From: Streptomyces sp. NRRL S-337
GTDB taxonomy: Bacteria; Actinomycetota; Actinomycetes; Streptomycetales; Streptomycetaceae
Direction: 5' to 3'
DNA length: 20,240 nt
NCBI RefSeq assembly: GCF_000720175.1
Contig: NZ_JOIX01000119.1
Coordinates: forward strand, 1-20,240
Shown: positions 8,058 through 15,376 of the stretch, in pieces
Layout of the letters: every line of letters starts with the position of its first letter
How positions within the stretch are numbered: position 1 is the first letter of the stretch
Notes under the pieces: model-generated
Seen by the model: only the letters and a program-made list of their open reading frames with translations
What the model was told of the DNA's origin: nothing
Database searches by the model: none
Position numbers and translations under genes: made by a program

Positions 8058-9801
8058 GTGCGGCCGCCACCCCGGTCGCCGGTCGCGGTGCCCGGACGGG
8101 CTCGACGGGGATCACCGGCGCCTCGTCGTCGAGCCAGGGCTGGCGGGCCACCATGTCCCGCACGTTCACATAGCCCTCCTCGATCAGGCCGGTCGCCGCG
8201 TCCACGATGCGGTAGTGCTGGCGCGAGCGGTGCGTCGGCTGTGACTCCAGCAGGATGACGCGCAGGTCGCCCGGCGCGAAGCCGCACCGCTGCTGTACGG
8301 CGGCCACCAACTGCTCGTTGTGCAGATGGCCGTCGCCGAAGTTCCAGCCGAGGATCGCTCCCGCCACCGTCTCGCCCTCCCGCACATCGTAGGCCTCCAC
8401 GTCGTCCAGGGCCCGGGGCAGCAGTCCGACCAGCGCGCGGCCGTGGCTGTGCATCGCACGGAAGGCCAGCCCCTGGTGCAGCACCAGCTCGGCGGCCTCG
8501 GCACCGTACAGGCGGGTGAGCTGGTCGACGGGCAGTCCGGAGGCTTTGAGGATGTGCTCGTTGAGCCGGTGCTCGGTGCCCTTGCGGAAGCACCACAAGC
8601 TGGTGGCCCAGTTGCCGGCGTAGTAGCGCATCGAGGGGAGGAACGACACGAGGTCGGGGCGGACGTGGCCGAGCAGCGGGACCACCACCAGGCTCAGCAC
8701 CAGCACCGCGGCCAGCAGCGGGGAGTGCAGGGCGAAGGCGCCGACGGCCGCGTCATGGCTGAAGAGGACGAGCGCCGAGTAGATGAAGAAGACGTTCCAC
8801 TCCAGCGGCACGGCCATCGGGAAGGTCGACATGATGTGCAGATGGAAGACGACCATCACGGCCAGGGCGATCGCGGTGACGGTCCCGCCGTGCGAGAGCA
8901 CCAGGACCAGTGGCACCGCGTACTCGATGACCGTGCCGCCGTGCGCGACCGAGGCGGCGAGGGCGGACGGCCTGAGGTCGTCGGGGTAGTGACGGTAGAG
9001 CCGGCGCTTGAGCCAATCCGGGCGCATCGGACTGTTGCTGATCATCACCGCCACCACGAACGGGAAGTGGCGGTTGAGCTTGGACGAAGCGGCGCCCCAC
9101 CACAGGGCGAGCATGACCAGTTTCAGCGCGGCGGTCATGTCCGCCACCGGGAAGAGGAAGACGACCAGCGTCAGGCCGTAGTGCTCCGCGCGGGCGGCGA
9201 GGAAGACGGTCTTGTCGCGCAGCCCGAGCAGCGCGAGCAGCGTCACGAGGACGGCGACGCGCCACGGAGCCAGGACGCCGACCGCGCCCGGGCCGACCGC
9301 GCCGCCCGGTGACCAGAGCAGCCACACCGCGGCTCCCAACCCCGCTGCGTACAGCGTCACATCGGCGGCCGTCCGCCGCGTCCCCGAGGTGAACGGGATC
9401 CTGCCCGGCCACGGCGGCAGCCGTACGGTGCCCGGCCGCAGCCAGTGCAGGAAGGCGCCGACCGGCGGCAGGAAGCGTGAGCTGAGCGGGCCCGAACCGC
9501 AGCCGAGGCCCAGGACCTCGTACAGCAGCGTCCAGACGACGAGTTTCTGATAGACGATCGGCTCGGCCCACCATGAACTGAAGTGCGCGATGCTGCCGAC
9601 GCCGGGGTTCGCGGAGACGACGGCGATGCCGCCGAGGGCGTACGCCGTGATCTTCACCAGGTACAGCAGGTGCACGATGCCGGGGGTACCGAAGCCGTGC
9701 CTGACCCAGTGCTCGGCCAGCGGCCTGATGCGTTGCTGGTAGGGGCGGTTGCGCCACTGCTGTATGTCGACGTCCGCCATGTTCGGTGCGAGGAATCCCA
9801 T
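8050..9801 (-). CDS. DUF3556 family polytopic membrane protein
   Basis: A 583-residue protein that I recognise as DUF3556 from its N-terminus (IRPLAEHWVRHGFGTPGIVH) and overall layout. The family is found mainly in mycobacteria and related actinomycetes and has no established function. Hydrophobic segments lie at about residues 42-63, 86-100, 147-163, 178-194, 207-238, 288-304, 307-322, 335-349 and 360-378. A soluble C-terminal region of about 200 residues follows. GGAG lies 6 nt upstream of ATG 9801. The gene starts 19 bp after the ligase stop and overlaps the FAD oxidoreductase gene by 8 bp, so it is central to the operon. The His/Arg-containing loops (KLNRHFPF, HLHIMSTFP) could be functional, but I see no catalytic motif I can name. 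Confidence 0.85.
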   Translation of the reverse strand: MGFLAPNMADVDIQQWRNRPYQQRIRPLAEHWVRHGFGTPGIVHLLYLVKITAYALGGIAVVSANPGVGSIAHFSSWWAEPIVYQKLVVWTLLYEVLGLGCGSGPLSSRFLPPVGAFLHWLRPGTVRLPPWPGRIPFTSGTRRTAADVTLYAAGLGAAVWLLWSPGGAVGPGAVGVLAPWRVAVLVTLLALLGLRDKTVFLAARAEHYGLTLVVFLFPVADMTAALKLVMLALWWGAASSKLNRHFPFVVAVMISNSPMRPDWLKRRLYRHYPDDLRPSALAASVAHGGTVIEYAVPLVLVLSHGGTVTAIALAVMVVFHLHIMSTFPMAVPLEWNVFFIYSALVLFSHDAAVGAFALHSPLLAAVLVLSLVVVPLLGHVRPDLVSFLPSMRYYAGNWATSLWCFRKGTEHRLNEHILKASGLPVDQLTRLYGAEAAELVLHQGLAFRAMHSHGRALVGLLPRALDDVEAYDVREGETVAGAILGWNFGDGHLHNEQLVAAVQQRCGFAPGDLRVILLESQPTHRSRQHYRIVDAATGLIEEGYVNVRDMVARQPWLDDEAPVIPVEPVRAPRPATGVAAAHE

Positions 9802-9820
9802 GACTGTCTCCCGCTTCCGT

Positions 9821-11278
9821 TCAGCCGGCCGTGATCAGGGCGATGGTCCTGGCTCGGAGCGCAGGCTTGTCCGTCTTGCCGACGGGATTCCTCGGCAGTC
9901 GGTCGACGAGGGTGATCTCGGTGGGCACCTTGAACCTGGCCAGCCGGGCCCGGCAGTGGTCGAGCAGGTCGGTCGCGGTGGCCGACGCGCCTGCGCGCAG
10001 CGCCACGAAGGCCACGGGAACCTCGCCGAGCCGCTGTTCGGCGGCGCCCACCACGGCGGCTTCGAGCACAGCGGGGTGGTCGCCGAGGACGGTCTCGATC
10101 TCCTTGGGGTAGATGTTCTCGCCGCCCCGGATGATCATGTCCTTGATGCGGTCGACCAGCACCAGATAGCCGTCCTCGTCGAAGCGGCCGACATCGCCCG
10201 TGTGCAGCCAGCCGTCGACCACGGTGCGGGCGGTCTCCTCCGGGCGGCCCAGATAGCCACGCATCACGTTGGGCCCGCGCACCACCACCTCACCGGTCGT
10301 CCCCGCAGGCACGATCCGGCCCAGCGGGTCCATCACGGCGACCTGCTGGCCGGGCAGCGGCAGTCCGACCGTGCCCGGCTTCCGCGGGCCGTCCAGCGGG
10401 TTGGTGGTGGAGGCGCAGGTGCCCTCGGACAGGCCGTAGCCTTCCAGGATCGGGATGCCGTAGCGACGCTCGAACCGGTCGATCAGCGCGGGCGGCATCG
10501 GGGCCGCCCCGCAGGCGGCGAACCGCACCGACGACGTGTCGGGCGGCATCTGGCCCGGCAGTTCGGCGAGCATCGAGTAGATCGCCGGGACCGCGGAGAA
10601 GCAGGTCGGGCGGGCCGCGGCGACCACGTCGAAGAAGGTCTCGGCCCGGAACCGCCCGGCCACCGTGACCCGGCCGCCGGCCAGCAGCGGGGACAGCACG
10701 CCTACCACGATCCCGTTGACGTGGAAGAGCGGCAGGATCAGCAGGCTGTGGTCGGCCTCGGACAGCCGGGCGGCCTCGATCATCATGCCCGCCATGGCGG
10801 CGAGGTTGGCGTGGTCGAGCATCACGCCCTTGGGGCGCCCGGTGCTGCCGCTGGTGTAGATCAGCAGGGCGAGCGCATCCGCGTCCGTCTCCGGTGCGGC
10901 CGCGTCTTCGGGCCCGGCGCCCAACTCGGCCACCGTGAGCGCCCCGTCGAGCGGCGACGGCTCGGCGGTGACGACCACCGCGGCACCCGCGTCGCCGAGC
11001 TGGTATCGCACCTCGCCCTCGGTGAGCGCCGGGTTGACGGGGGTCACGGTCGCACCGAGCCGCCAGGCCGCGAAGAGCGCGACGACGAAGTCCGCCCTGT
11101 TGGGCAGCAGCAGCGCCACGACGTCCCCACGTCCGACGCCCCGCGACCGCAGGCTCGCCGCGGCCCGGCGCACCCGGCAGGCGAACGCCGCATTACCCAG
11201 AACTGACGCTTCGTCAGCGATGCAGGGGCCGTCCGCGTCCCTCCGGGCCCGCAGATCCGGCAGTTGCGCGATATGCAT
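9821..11278 (-). CDS. AMP-forming acyl-CoA ligase (ANL superfamily)
   Basis: A 485-residue adenylate-forming enzyme that would activate a carboxylic acid with ATP and then CoA. Core motifs are complete: P-loop YTSGSTGRPKG (141-151), YGLSEGT (281-287), GDVGRFDEDGY (361-371), hinge DRIKDMIIRGGENIYP (376-391) and catalytic Lys468 in RNPVGKTDK. The length is at the short end for medium- or long-chain ligases. Substrate cannot be read directly. ATG 11278 was chosen because GAGGAG sits 6 nt upstream; the open frame extends to 11536 but that part is low-complexity, Arg-rich and unlike the family. It is the first gene of the second operon, separated from the acyl-CoA dehydrogenase by a gap with strong hairpins. 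Confidence 0.92.
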   Translation of the reverse strand: MHIAQLPDLRARRDADGPCIADEASVLGNAAFACRVRRAAASLRSRGVGRGDVVALLLPNRADFVVALFAAWRLGATVTPVNPALTEGEVRYQLGDAGAAVVVTAEPSPLDGALTVAELGAGPEDAAAPETDADALALLIYTSGSTGRPKGVMLDHANLAAMAGMMIEAARLSEADHSLLILPLFHVNGIVVGVLSPLLAGGRVTVAGRFRAETFFDVVAAARPTCFSAVPAIYSMLAELPGQMPPDTSSVRFAACGAAPMPPALIDRFERRYGIPILEGYGLSEGTCASTTNPLDGPRKPGTVGLPLPGQQVAVMDPLGRIVPAGTTGEVVVRGPNVMRGYLGRPEETARTVVDGWLHTGDVGRFDEDGYLVLVDRIKDMIIRGGENIYPKEIETVLGDHPAVLEAAVVGAAEQRLGEVPVAFVALRAGASATATDLLDHCRARLARFKVPTEITLVDRLPRNPVGKTDKPALRARTIALITAG

Positions 11279-11574
11279 GTCCGCTCCTCGAAGTACGTCG
11301 ACGGCCGTCGGGCGGACGCAGTGCGCGTCCCGACGCGGGACGGATGTCCGGTACGTGAGGAGAGACGGTACGAATCTGCGGCGCCGCCGGCCCATGGGCG
11401 CGGGCGACGACGCTCGGGCCGGTACTTGTGCGCGGCGCACGAAGCCGGGTATCACGCAGGACCGGTCCGCGCCGGGGCACGTGGCTCTCGGGCCGGCGCG
11501 GCACACCCACACTGGTCCGCGCCGGCGCCGAGGCACGGTGGACTCGGGGCCGGCGCGGGGTGGGGGAGCCGCCG
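11279..11574 (-). promoter_or_regulatory. Intercistronic region of about 300 bp, probable promoter of the ligase operon
   Basis: This gap contrasts with the overlaps and 19-38 bp spacings elsewhere in the cluster. It holds the tandem hairpins in its upstream half. The roughly 180 bp before the ligase start would have to contain a promoter, but I cannot point to convincing -35/-10 hexamers. The ligase ribosome-binding site GAGGAG is at the downstream end. No gene is visible in it. Confidence 0.4.
11464..11558 (-). terminator. Two tandem GC-rich hairpins between the two operons
   Basis: CCGCGCCGG occurs at 11467-11475 and 11517-11525, and its reverse complement CCGGCGCGG at 11493-11501 and 11550-11558. 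This gives two 9-bp stems with loops of 17 and 24 nt. The two units are imperfect direct repeats (11464-11501 and 11514-11558). They begin about 17 nt beyond the stop of the acyl-CoA dehydrogenase gene, as expected for a terminator of the upstream operon. The identical arms allow alternative pairings. Confidence 0.5.
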
Positions 11575-12822
11575 TCAGACGAAGGCGCTCTCGCCTGTGA
11601 TCGCCTTGCCGACGATGAGCGTGTTCATCTCACGGGTGCCTTCGAACGAGTAGATCGCCTCGGCGTCGGCGAAGAACCGGGCGATGTCGTAGTCGAGGAC
11701 GATGCCGTTGCCGCCGAAGATCTCCCGGCACCACCCCACCACCTCGCGCATCCGCGAGGTGACGAACGCCTTCGCCAGCGAGGAGTGCTCGTCACGGAAG
11801 ACGCCGGCGTCCTGCAGCCGCGCGAGCTGGACCAGCATGCCCCAGCAGGCGGTGATGTTGCCCAGGCTCTTGACCAGCAGGTCCTGCACCATCTGGAACC
11901 GCGCTATCGGTCGGCCGAACTGCCGGCGTTCCTTGGCGTAGTCCAGCGCCAGCTCGTAGGCGCCGATCATCACGCCGAGAGCCTGCCAGGCGACCCCGCT
12001 GCGGGTGGCACGGAGGATCTCCGCCACATCGCGGAAGGAGTCGATCCGCTGCAGCCGGTTGGCCTCGGGCACCTTGACGTCGGTCAGGGTGATCTCGGCG
12101 TTCTCCACGATCCTGAACGCGATCTTGTTCTCGATCTTCACGGGGGAGAAGCCCGGGGTGCCCTTCTCCACCACGAAGCCCTTGACCTTGTCGTCCGCCT
12201 CGTCGCGGGCCCAGACGACCACCAGGTCGGCGAACGTCGCGTTGCCGATCCACCGCTTGGCCCCGTTGAGCACCCAGTTCTCCCCGTCCCAGCGGGCGGT
12301 GGTCCGCATCCCTCCGGCCACGTCGGAGCCGCCGAGCGGTTCGGTCATCGCGAAGGCGCCGATGCTCTCCAGCGCGGCCATCGAGGGCAGCCAGCGGTCC
12401 CGCTGCTCCTGGTCGCCGCCCCGGTAGATGCTGTACATTGCCAGGCCGCTGTGCACGCCGAAGAAGGTGGCGCTGGAGGCGTCGGTGCGGGTGTACTCCA
12501 TCGACAGCATGCCGATCAGCAGATTGCTCCCCGCCGGCAAGGGGTCGCCGTATCCCTCGTAGGGGACGCCGGCGAGGCCGAGCTCGCGGAACCTTCCGAT
12601 GAGCTCGGGGGGAAACTCCCCCTTGGCCCAGTACTCGTTGACCAGCGGCTTGACCTCGGTGCGCAGGAACGCCCGGGCCCGCAGCAGCAGTTCGCGCTCG
12701 TGCGGCGGCAGCAGCGACTCGAAGTCGTAGAAGTCCGCGGCCAGGCGTTCGTCGACGGAAGCCTTCGCGTATGCCTTCTGGGACGCCTTCTCGGATGCCT
12801 TCTCGGGCAGCAGGGCGGTCAT
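11575..12822 (-). CDS. Acyl-CoA dehydrogenase (glutaryl-CoA dehydrogenase/ACX4-like branch)
   Basis: A 415-residue flavoenzyme expected to oxidise an acyl-CoA to the 2-enoyl-CoA. The family signature AMTEPLGGSDVAGG (158-171), substrate/FAD segment KRWIGNATFADL (189-200), ERRQFGRPI and GGNGI are present. The probable catalytic base is Glu394 in YSFEGTREMN, the position used by glutaryl-CoA dehydrogenases. By eye, the Arg and Ser of glutaryl-CoA dehydrogenase that bind the distal carboxylate (in YRSAMSVQS) are replaced by Ala and Gly (SSATFFGVHS). A plain short-chain acyl-CoA substrate, as for plant ACX4, is therefore more likely than glutaryl-CoA. ATG 12822 has GGAG 8 nt upstream and overlaps the stop of the previous gene (ATGA). 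Residues 7-22 are a tetrapeptide repeat. It is the last gene of the first operon. Confidence 0.93.
   Translation of the reverse strand: MTALLPEKASEKASQKAYAKASVDERLAADFYDFESLLPPHERELLLRARAFLRTEVKPLVNEYWAKGEFPPELIGRFRELGLAGVPYEGYGDPLPAGSNLLIGMLSMEYTRTDASSATFFGVHSGLAMYSIYRGGDQEQRDRWLPSMAALESIGAFAMTEPLGGSDVAGGMRTTARWDGENWVLNGAKRWIGNATFADLVVVWARDEADDKVKGFVVEKGTPGFSPVKIENKIAFRIVENAEITLTDVKVPEANRLQRIDSFRDVAEILRATRSGVAWQALGVMIGAYELALDYAKERRQFGRPIARFQMVQDLLVKSLGNITACWGMLVQLARLQDAGVFRDEHSSLAKAFVTSRMREVVGWCREIFGGNGIVLDYDIARFFADAEAIYSFEGTREMNTLIVGKAITGESAFV
12757..12804 (-). repeat. Four tandem 12-bp coding repeats in the acyl-CoA dehydrogenase N-terminus
   Basis: The codons for residues 7-22 form four degenerate 12-bp units, giving EKAS, EKAS, QKAY and AKAS. 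The repeat lies in a disordered leader before the conserved fold. Gain or loss of units would stay in frame. Confidence 0.7.
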
Positions 12823-13775
12823 GACCGGTTCTCCTTCTCCACGCTGATGACGCTGTCCCGGGCGGACAGCACGGCGATCTGCTTGGCGTCGCGCTCCCGG
12901 CTGAGGTCGGCGTAGGAGCGGGAGCCGTACGCGTCCTCGACGGCCGCGACGAGCCGTTCGGTCTGTTCGGGACTCTGCTCCGGGCGGCCGAGCGAGTCCC
13001 ACATCTTCTGCATCGATACGCCGATGTGCTCGGCCATGTGCCGGTAGCCGCCGGGGCCGCCGCCGAGGTGCGCGCCGAGGAAGGGACCCACCGTCGCCCA
13101 GCGCAGGCCGAGCGAGTTCACCACGACGGTGTCCAGGTCCGCCGGGCTGACGACGCCCTGCTCGACCAGGTAGATCGCCTCCCGGCTGAGGGCGTTCTGC
13201 AGGCGGTTGCCGACGAAGCCGGGGATCTCCTTGCGTTCCACGACCGGGACCCGGCGGACGAAGCGGTAGAAGTCCACGGCCCGCGCCACGCTCTCCTCGG
13301 AGGTGCGCTCCCCCGGCACCACCTCCACCAGCGGCACCAGATGCGGCGGGTTGAAGGGGTGACCGATCAGGACCCGGTCGGCCTCCTCGATGGTGTCGGT
13401 GAACGCCGTGGCGGGGATCGCCGAGGAGGAGCTGAGCAGCAGCGCGTGTGCGGGGGCCGCGCCGACCAGGGTGGTGAACAACTCCCGCTTGAAGTCGGCG
13501 TTCTCCGGCCCGTTCTCCTGGACGACGTCGGCGTCGCGCACCGCGTCGGCGAGATCGTCGGCGATGTGCACCCGCTCGGCGAGGCCGTGCGTGTCCAGGC
13601 CCTGCGCGGCCAGATGGTCGGCCGCCCGGTCGAGCGCCTCGTTGACTGCCTCGGCCAGGTCCGGCCGCGGGTCGGTGACGCGTACCCGCATGCCGTGGCC
13701 GGCGAAGAGCGCGGCCCAGGACAGGCCGATCGTCCCGGCGCCGACCACCGCGGCGGTGGTGAATGGCTTGGTCAT
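12819..13775 (-). CDS. 3-hydroxyacyl-CoA dehydrogenase-family NAD-dependent enzyme
   Basis: A 318-residue NAD(P)-dependent dehydrogenase of the 3-hydroxyacyl-CoA dehydrogenase superfamily. The Rossmann motif VVGAGTIGLSWAALFAGHG (residues 10-28) is followed by VRVTDPRP, whose Asp suggests NAD preference. The catalytic His139 (GHPFNPPH) and Glu151 (LVEVVPG) are present, and IPGFVGNRLQNALSREA marks the C-terminal dimerisation domain. The layout also matches lambda-crystallin/L-gulonate dehydrogenase and L-carnitine dehydrogenase, so a free 3-hydroxy acid substrate is possible. In this operon it would oxidise the hydratase product to a 3-oxo compound. ATG 13775 has AAGGAAG 7 nt upstream. The stop overlaps the next start by 4 bp. 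Confidence 0.92.
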   Translation of the reverse strand: MTKPFTTAAVVGAGTIGLSWAALFAGHGMRVRVTDPRPDLAEAVNEALDRAADHLAAQGLDTHGLAERVHIADDLADAVRDADVVQENGPENADFKRELFTTLVGAAPAHALLLSSSSAIPATAFTDTIEEADRVLIGHPFNPPHLVPLVEVVPGERTSEESVARAVDFYRFVRRVPVVERKEIPGFVGNRLQNALSREAIYLVEQGVVSPADLDTVVVNSLGLRWATVGPFLGAHLGGGPGGYRHMAEHIGVSMQKMWDSLGRPEQSPEQTERLVAAVEDAYGSRSYADLSRERDAKQIAVLSARDSVISVEKENRS

Positions 13776-13813
13776 CACATGTCTTCCTTCTGCTTCCGTG
13801 GCCGTGGCCGCGC

Positions 13814-14560
13814 TCACCGCGCGGGGTGAGCCAGGTAGTCGTGGACGGGCTTGACCGGCGCCAGGGTCAGATCGGTCAGGATGTGGCTGGCGGAGACGAT
13901 CTCGCGCACCGGCAGGTCGGCAAGCGGTGCCAGCGCGTGGTCGCACAGCTGCAGCCGGGCAGGACCGGTCCAGGCGCCCTTCACCGTGATGTCGGTGATC
14001 TCGGTGCGCACCAACTGGGCCACCTGCGGCGCCCCGTCGAAGCCGGGGACCAGCTTCAGCATGTAGGTCGGCACACCGACCTGGGCCACGGCCTCCTCGA
14101 CCGGCAACTCGTAGTGCTTGTAGCCCATCGTGGCGGCGGCCACCCGAAGCGTGCCGACGTCGAGGACACCGACCAGCGCGCCGTGATCGACGTAGAGGGC
14201 AGGCGATCCTGCGGTCTTGGGGTAGGCGCTGGCCTCGCGGCCGGACGTGATGGCCGGAAGGTTGTCCAGGTACATCGCGTGCAGGTACTCGCCCCGCTCA
14301 CCCTCGTAGCGGACCGGGATCGCCTGGCCGGACTCGGTGTACGGTCCGTACCCGCTGACGTCGCCCATGCGCATGACCTCGAAGCGCACCAGCGGCTCGT
14401 CGATCTCCAGCGGTTCCGGTACCACCGCGCGCAGTGCGTCGTAGTCGGTGCGGTAGACGATGTTGAGGTACTCGCGGTTGTTGAACCGCGGTACGACCGG
14501 CGGATAGGCCGGGTGGGTCAGTGGCGTCGCGATGTGCCGGGGCACGTCCTGCTGTTTCAT
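13814..14560 (-). CDS. Acetoacetate decarboxylase family protein
   Basis: A 248-residue enzyme, close to the length of the clostridial acetoacetate decarboxylase. The Schiff-base Lys lies in REASAYPKTAGSP at residue 115, the number I remember for Clostridium acetobutylicum. Arg29 (NNREY), Glu61 (VRFEVM) and Glu76 (YTESG) also fall at the remembered active-site positions. The clostridial neighbour Lys116 is Thr here, so pKa tuning of the active Lys may differ. Expected chemistry is decarboxylation of a 3-oxo acid to a methyl ketone. Some family members instead catalyse aldol/dehydration reactions, but retention of both Glu residues argues for decarboxylation. ATG 14560 is preceded by AAGGGGA. 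It lies 19 bp after the hydratase gene and 38 bp before the dehydrogenase gene. Confidence 0.92.
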   Translation of the reverse strand: MKQQDVPRHIATPLTHPAYPPVVPRFNNREYLNIVYRTDYDALRAVVPEPLEIDEPLVRFEVMRMGDVSGYGPYTESGQAIPVRYEGERGEYLHAMYLDNLPAITSGREASAYPKTAGSPALYVDHGALVGVLDVGTLRVAAATMGYKHYELPVEEAVAQVGVPTYMLKLVPGFDGAPQVAQLVRTEITDITVKGAWTGPARLQLCDHALAPLADLPVREIVSASHILTDLTLAPVKPVHDYLAHPAR

Positions 14561-14579
14561 CGTGTTCCCCTTTCGTGTC

Positions 14580-15350
14580 CTACTGGCCCTGCCAGACCGG
14601 GGACCGGCGCTCGGTGAAGGCGGTCATGCCCTCACGTACGTCCGCGGAGGCCGCGAGCCGGGCCATCTGCTGCCCCTGCACGGCGAATGCCTCCGCCTCC
14701 GGCGCGCCGTCGGCGGCGCGGACGAGTTCCTTGACGGCGGCCAGCGCCAGCGGGGCGTTCTGCGCGATCCGCTCGGCCAGTTGCAGTGCGGTGGCGACGG
14801 TCTCCCCGGCCGCAACCACACGGTTGGCGATGCCGAGCTGTCCGGCGCGTTCGCCGGAGACCGGTTCCCCGGTCAGCAGCAGTTCCATCGCCAGGTGGTA
14901 CGGGATGCGCTGTGGCAGACGGATCACCCCGCCGCCCGCTGCGATCAGCCCGCGGCTGACCTCCGGGAGGCCGAATCGGGCGTCGTCCGCGGCGACGATC
15001 AGATCGCAGCCCAGGGCGAGTTCGAAGCCGCCGCCCATGGCCCAGCCCTCGACGGCGGCGATCAGCGGCTTGGTCGTCCGGGCCTGGGTCAGGCCGCCGA
15101 AGCCGCGCCCCGGGATCTCGGGCGATTCACCGGCGAGGGCGGCCTTGAGGTCCATCCCGGCACTGAACGTGCCCTGGGCGCCGGTGAGCACGCCGGCCCG
15201 CAGGGCGGGGTCCGCCTCCAATTGGTCGAGGGCCGCGGACAGTCCGGCGGCGACGGCCGCGTTGACCGCGTTGCGCGCCTTCGGCCGGTCGATGGTGATG
15301 AGCAGGGACGAACCGATGGTCTCGGTCCGCACCTCGGTGTTGCTGCGCAT
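14580..15350 (-). CDS. Enoyl-CoA hydratase/isomerase family protein
   Basis: A 256-residue crotonase-fold enzyme that would hydrate a 2-enoyl-CoA to the 3-hydroxyacyl-CoA. Oxyanion-hole segments FSAGMDLK (62-69) and WAMGGGFELALGCD (103-116) are present. Both hydratase acids are conserved: Glu110 in GGGFEL and Glu130 in FGLPEVSRG. The C-terminal EGMTAFTERRSPVWQG is the usual family ending. ATG 15350 has AAGGA 8 nt upstream; the open frame extends to 15653 but would overlap the CoA-transferase gene. The gap to the upstream gene is 26 bp. Having both Glu residues favours hydratase activity over isomerase or decarboxylase variants. Confidence 0.93.
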   Translation of the reverse strand: MRSNTEVRTETIGSSLLITIDRPKARNAVNAAVAAGLSAALDQLEADPALRAGVLTGAQGTFSAGMDLKAALAGESPEIPGRGFGGLTQARTTKPLIAAVEGWAMGGGFELALGCDLIVAADDARFGLPEVSRGLIAAGGGVIRLPQRIPYHLAMELLLTGEPVSGERAGQLGIANRVVAAGETVATALQLAERIAQNAPLALAAVKELVRAADGAPEAEAFAVQGQQMARLAASADVREGMTAFTERRSPVWQGQ

Positions 15351-15376
15351 GGTGTGAGTCCTTGATTGGCGGTGGG

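Noticed and set aside
6609..8258. Long plus-strand open frame of 549 codons opposite the FAD oxidoreductase gene
   Set aside because: It mirrors the minus-strand genes, is rich in Arg/Gly/Pro/His with no recognisable domain, and is the usual antisense artefact of high-GC coding DNA.
9749..12915. Long plus-strand frames opposite the ligase and acyl-CoA dehydrogenase genes
   Set aside because: The minus-strand genes have complete family motifs and ribosome-binding sites; the plus-strand frames have neither.
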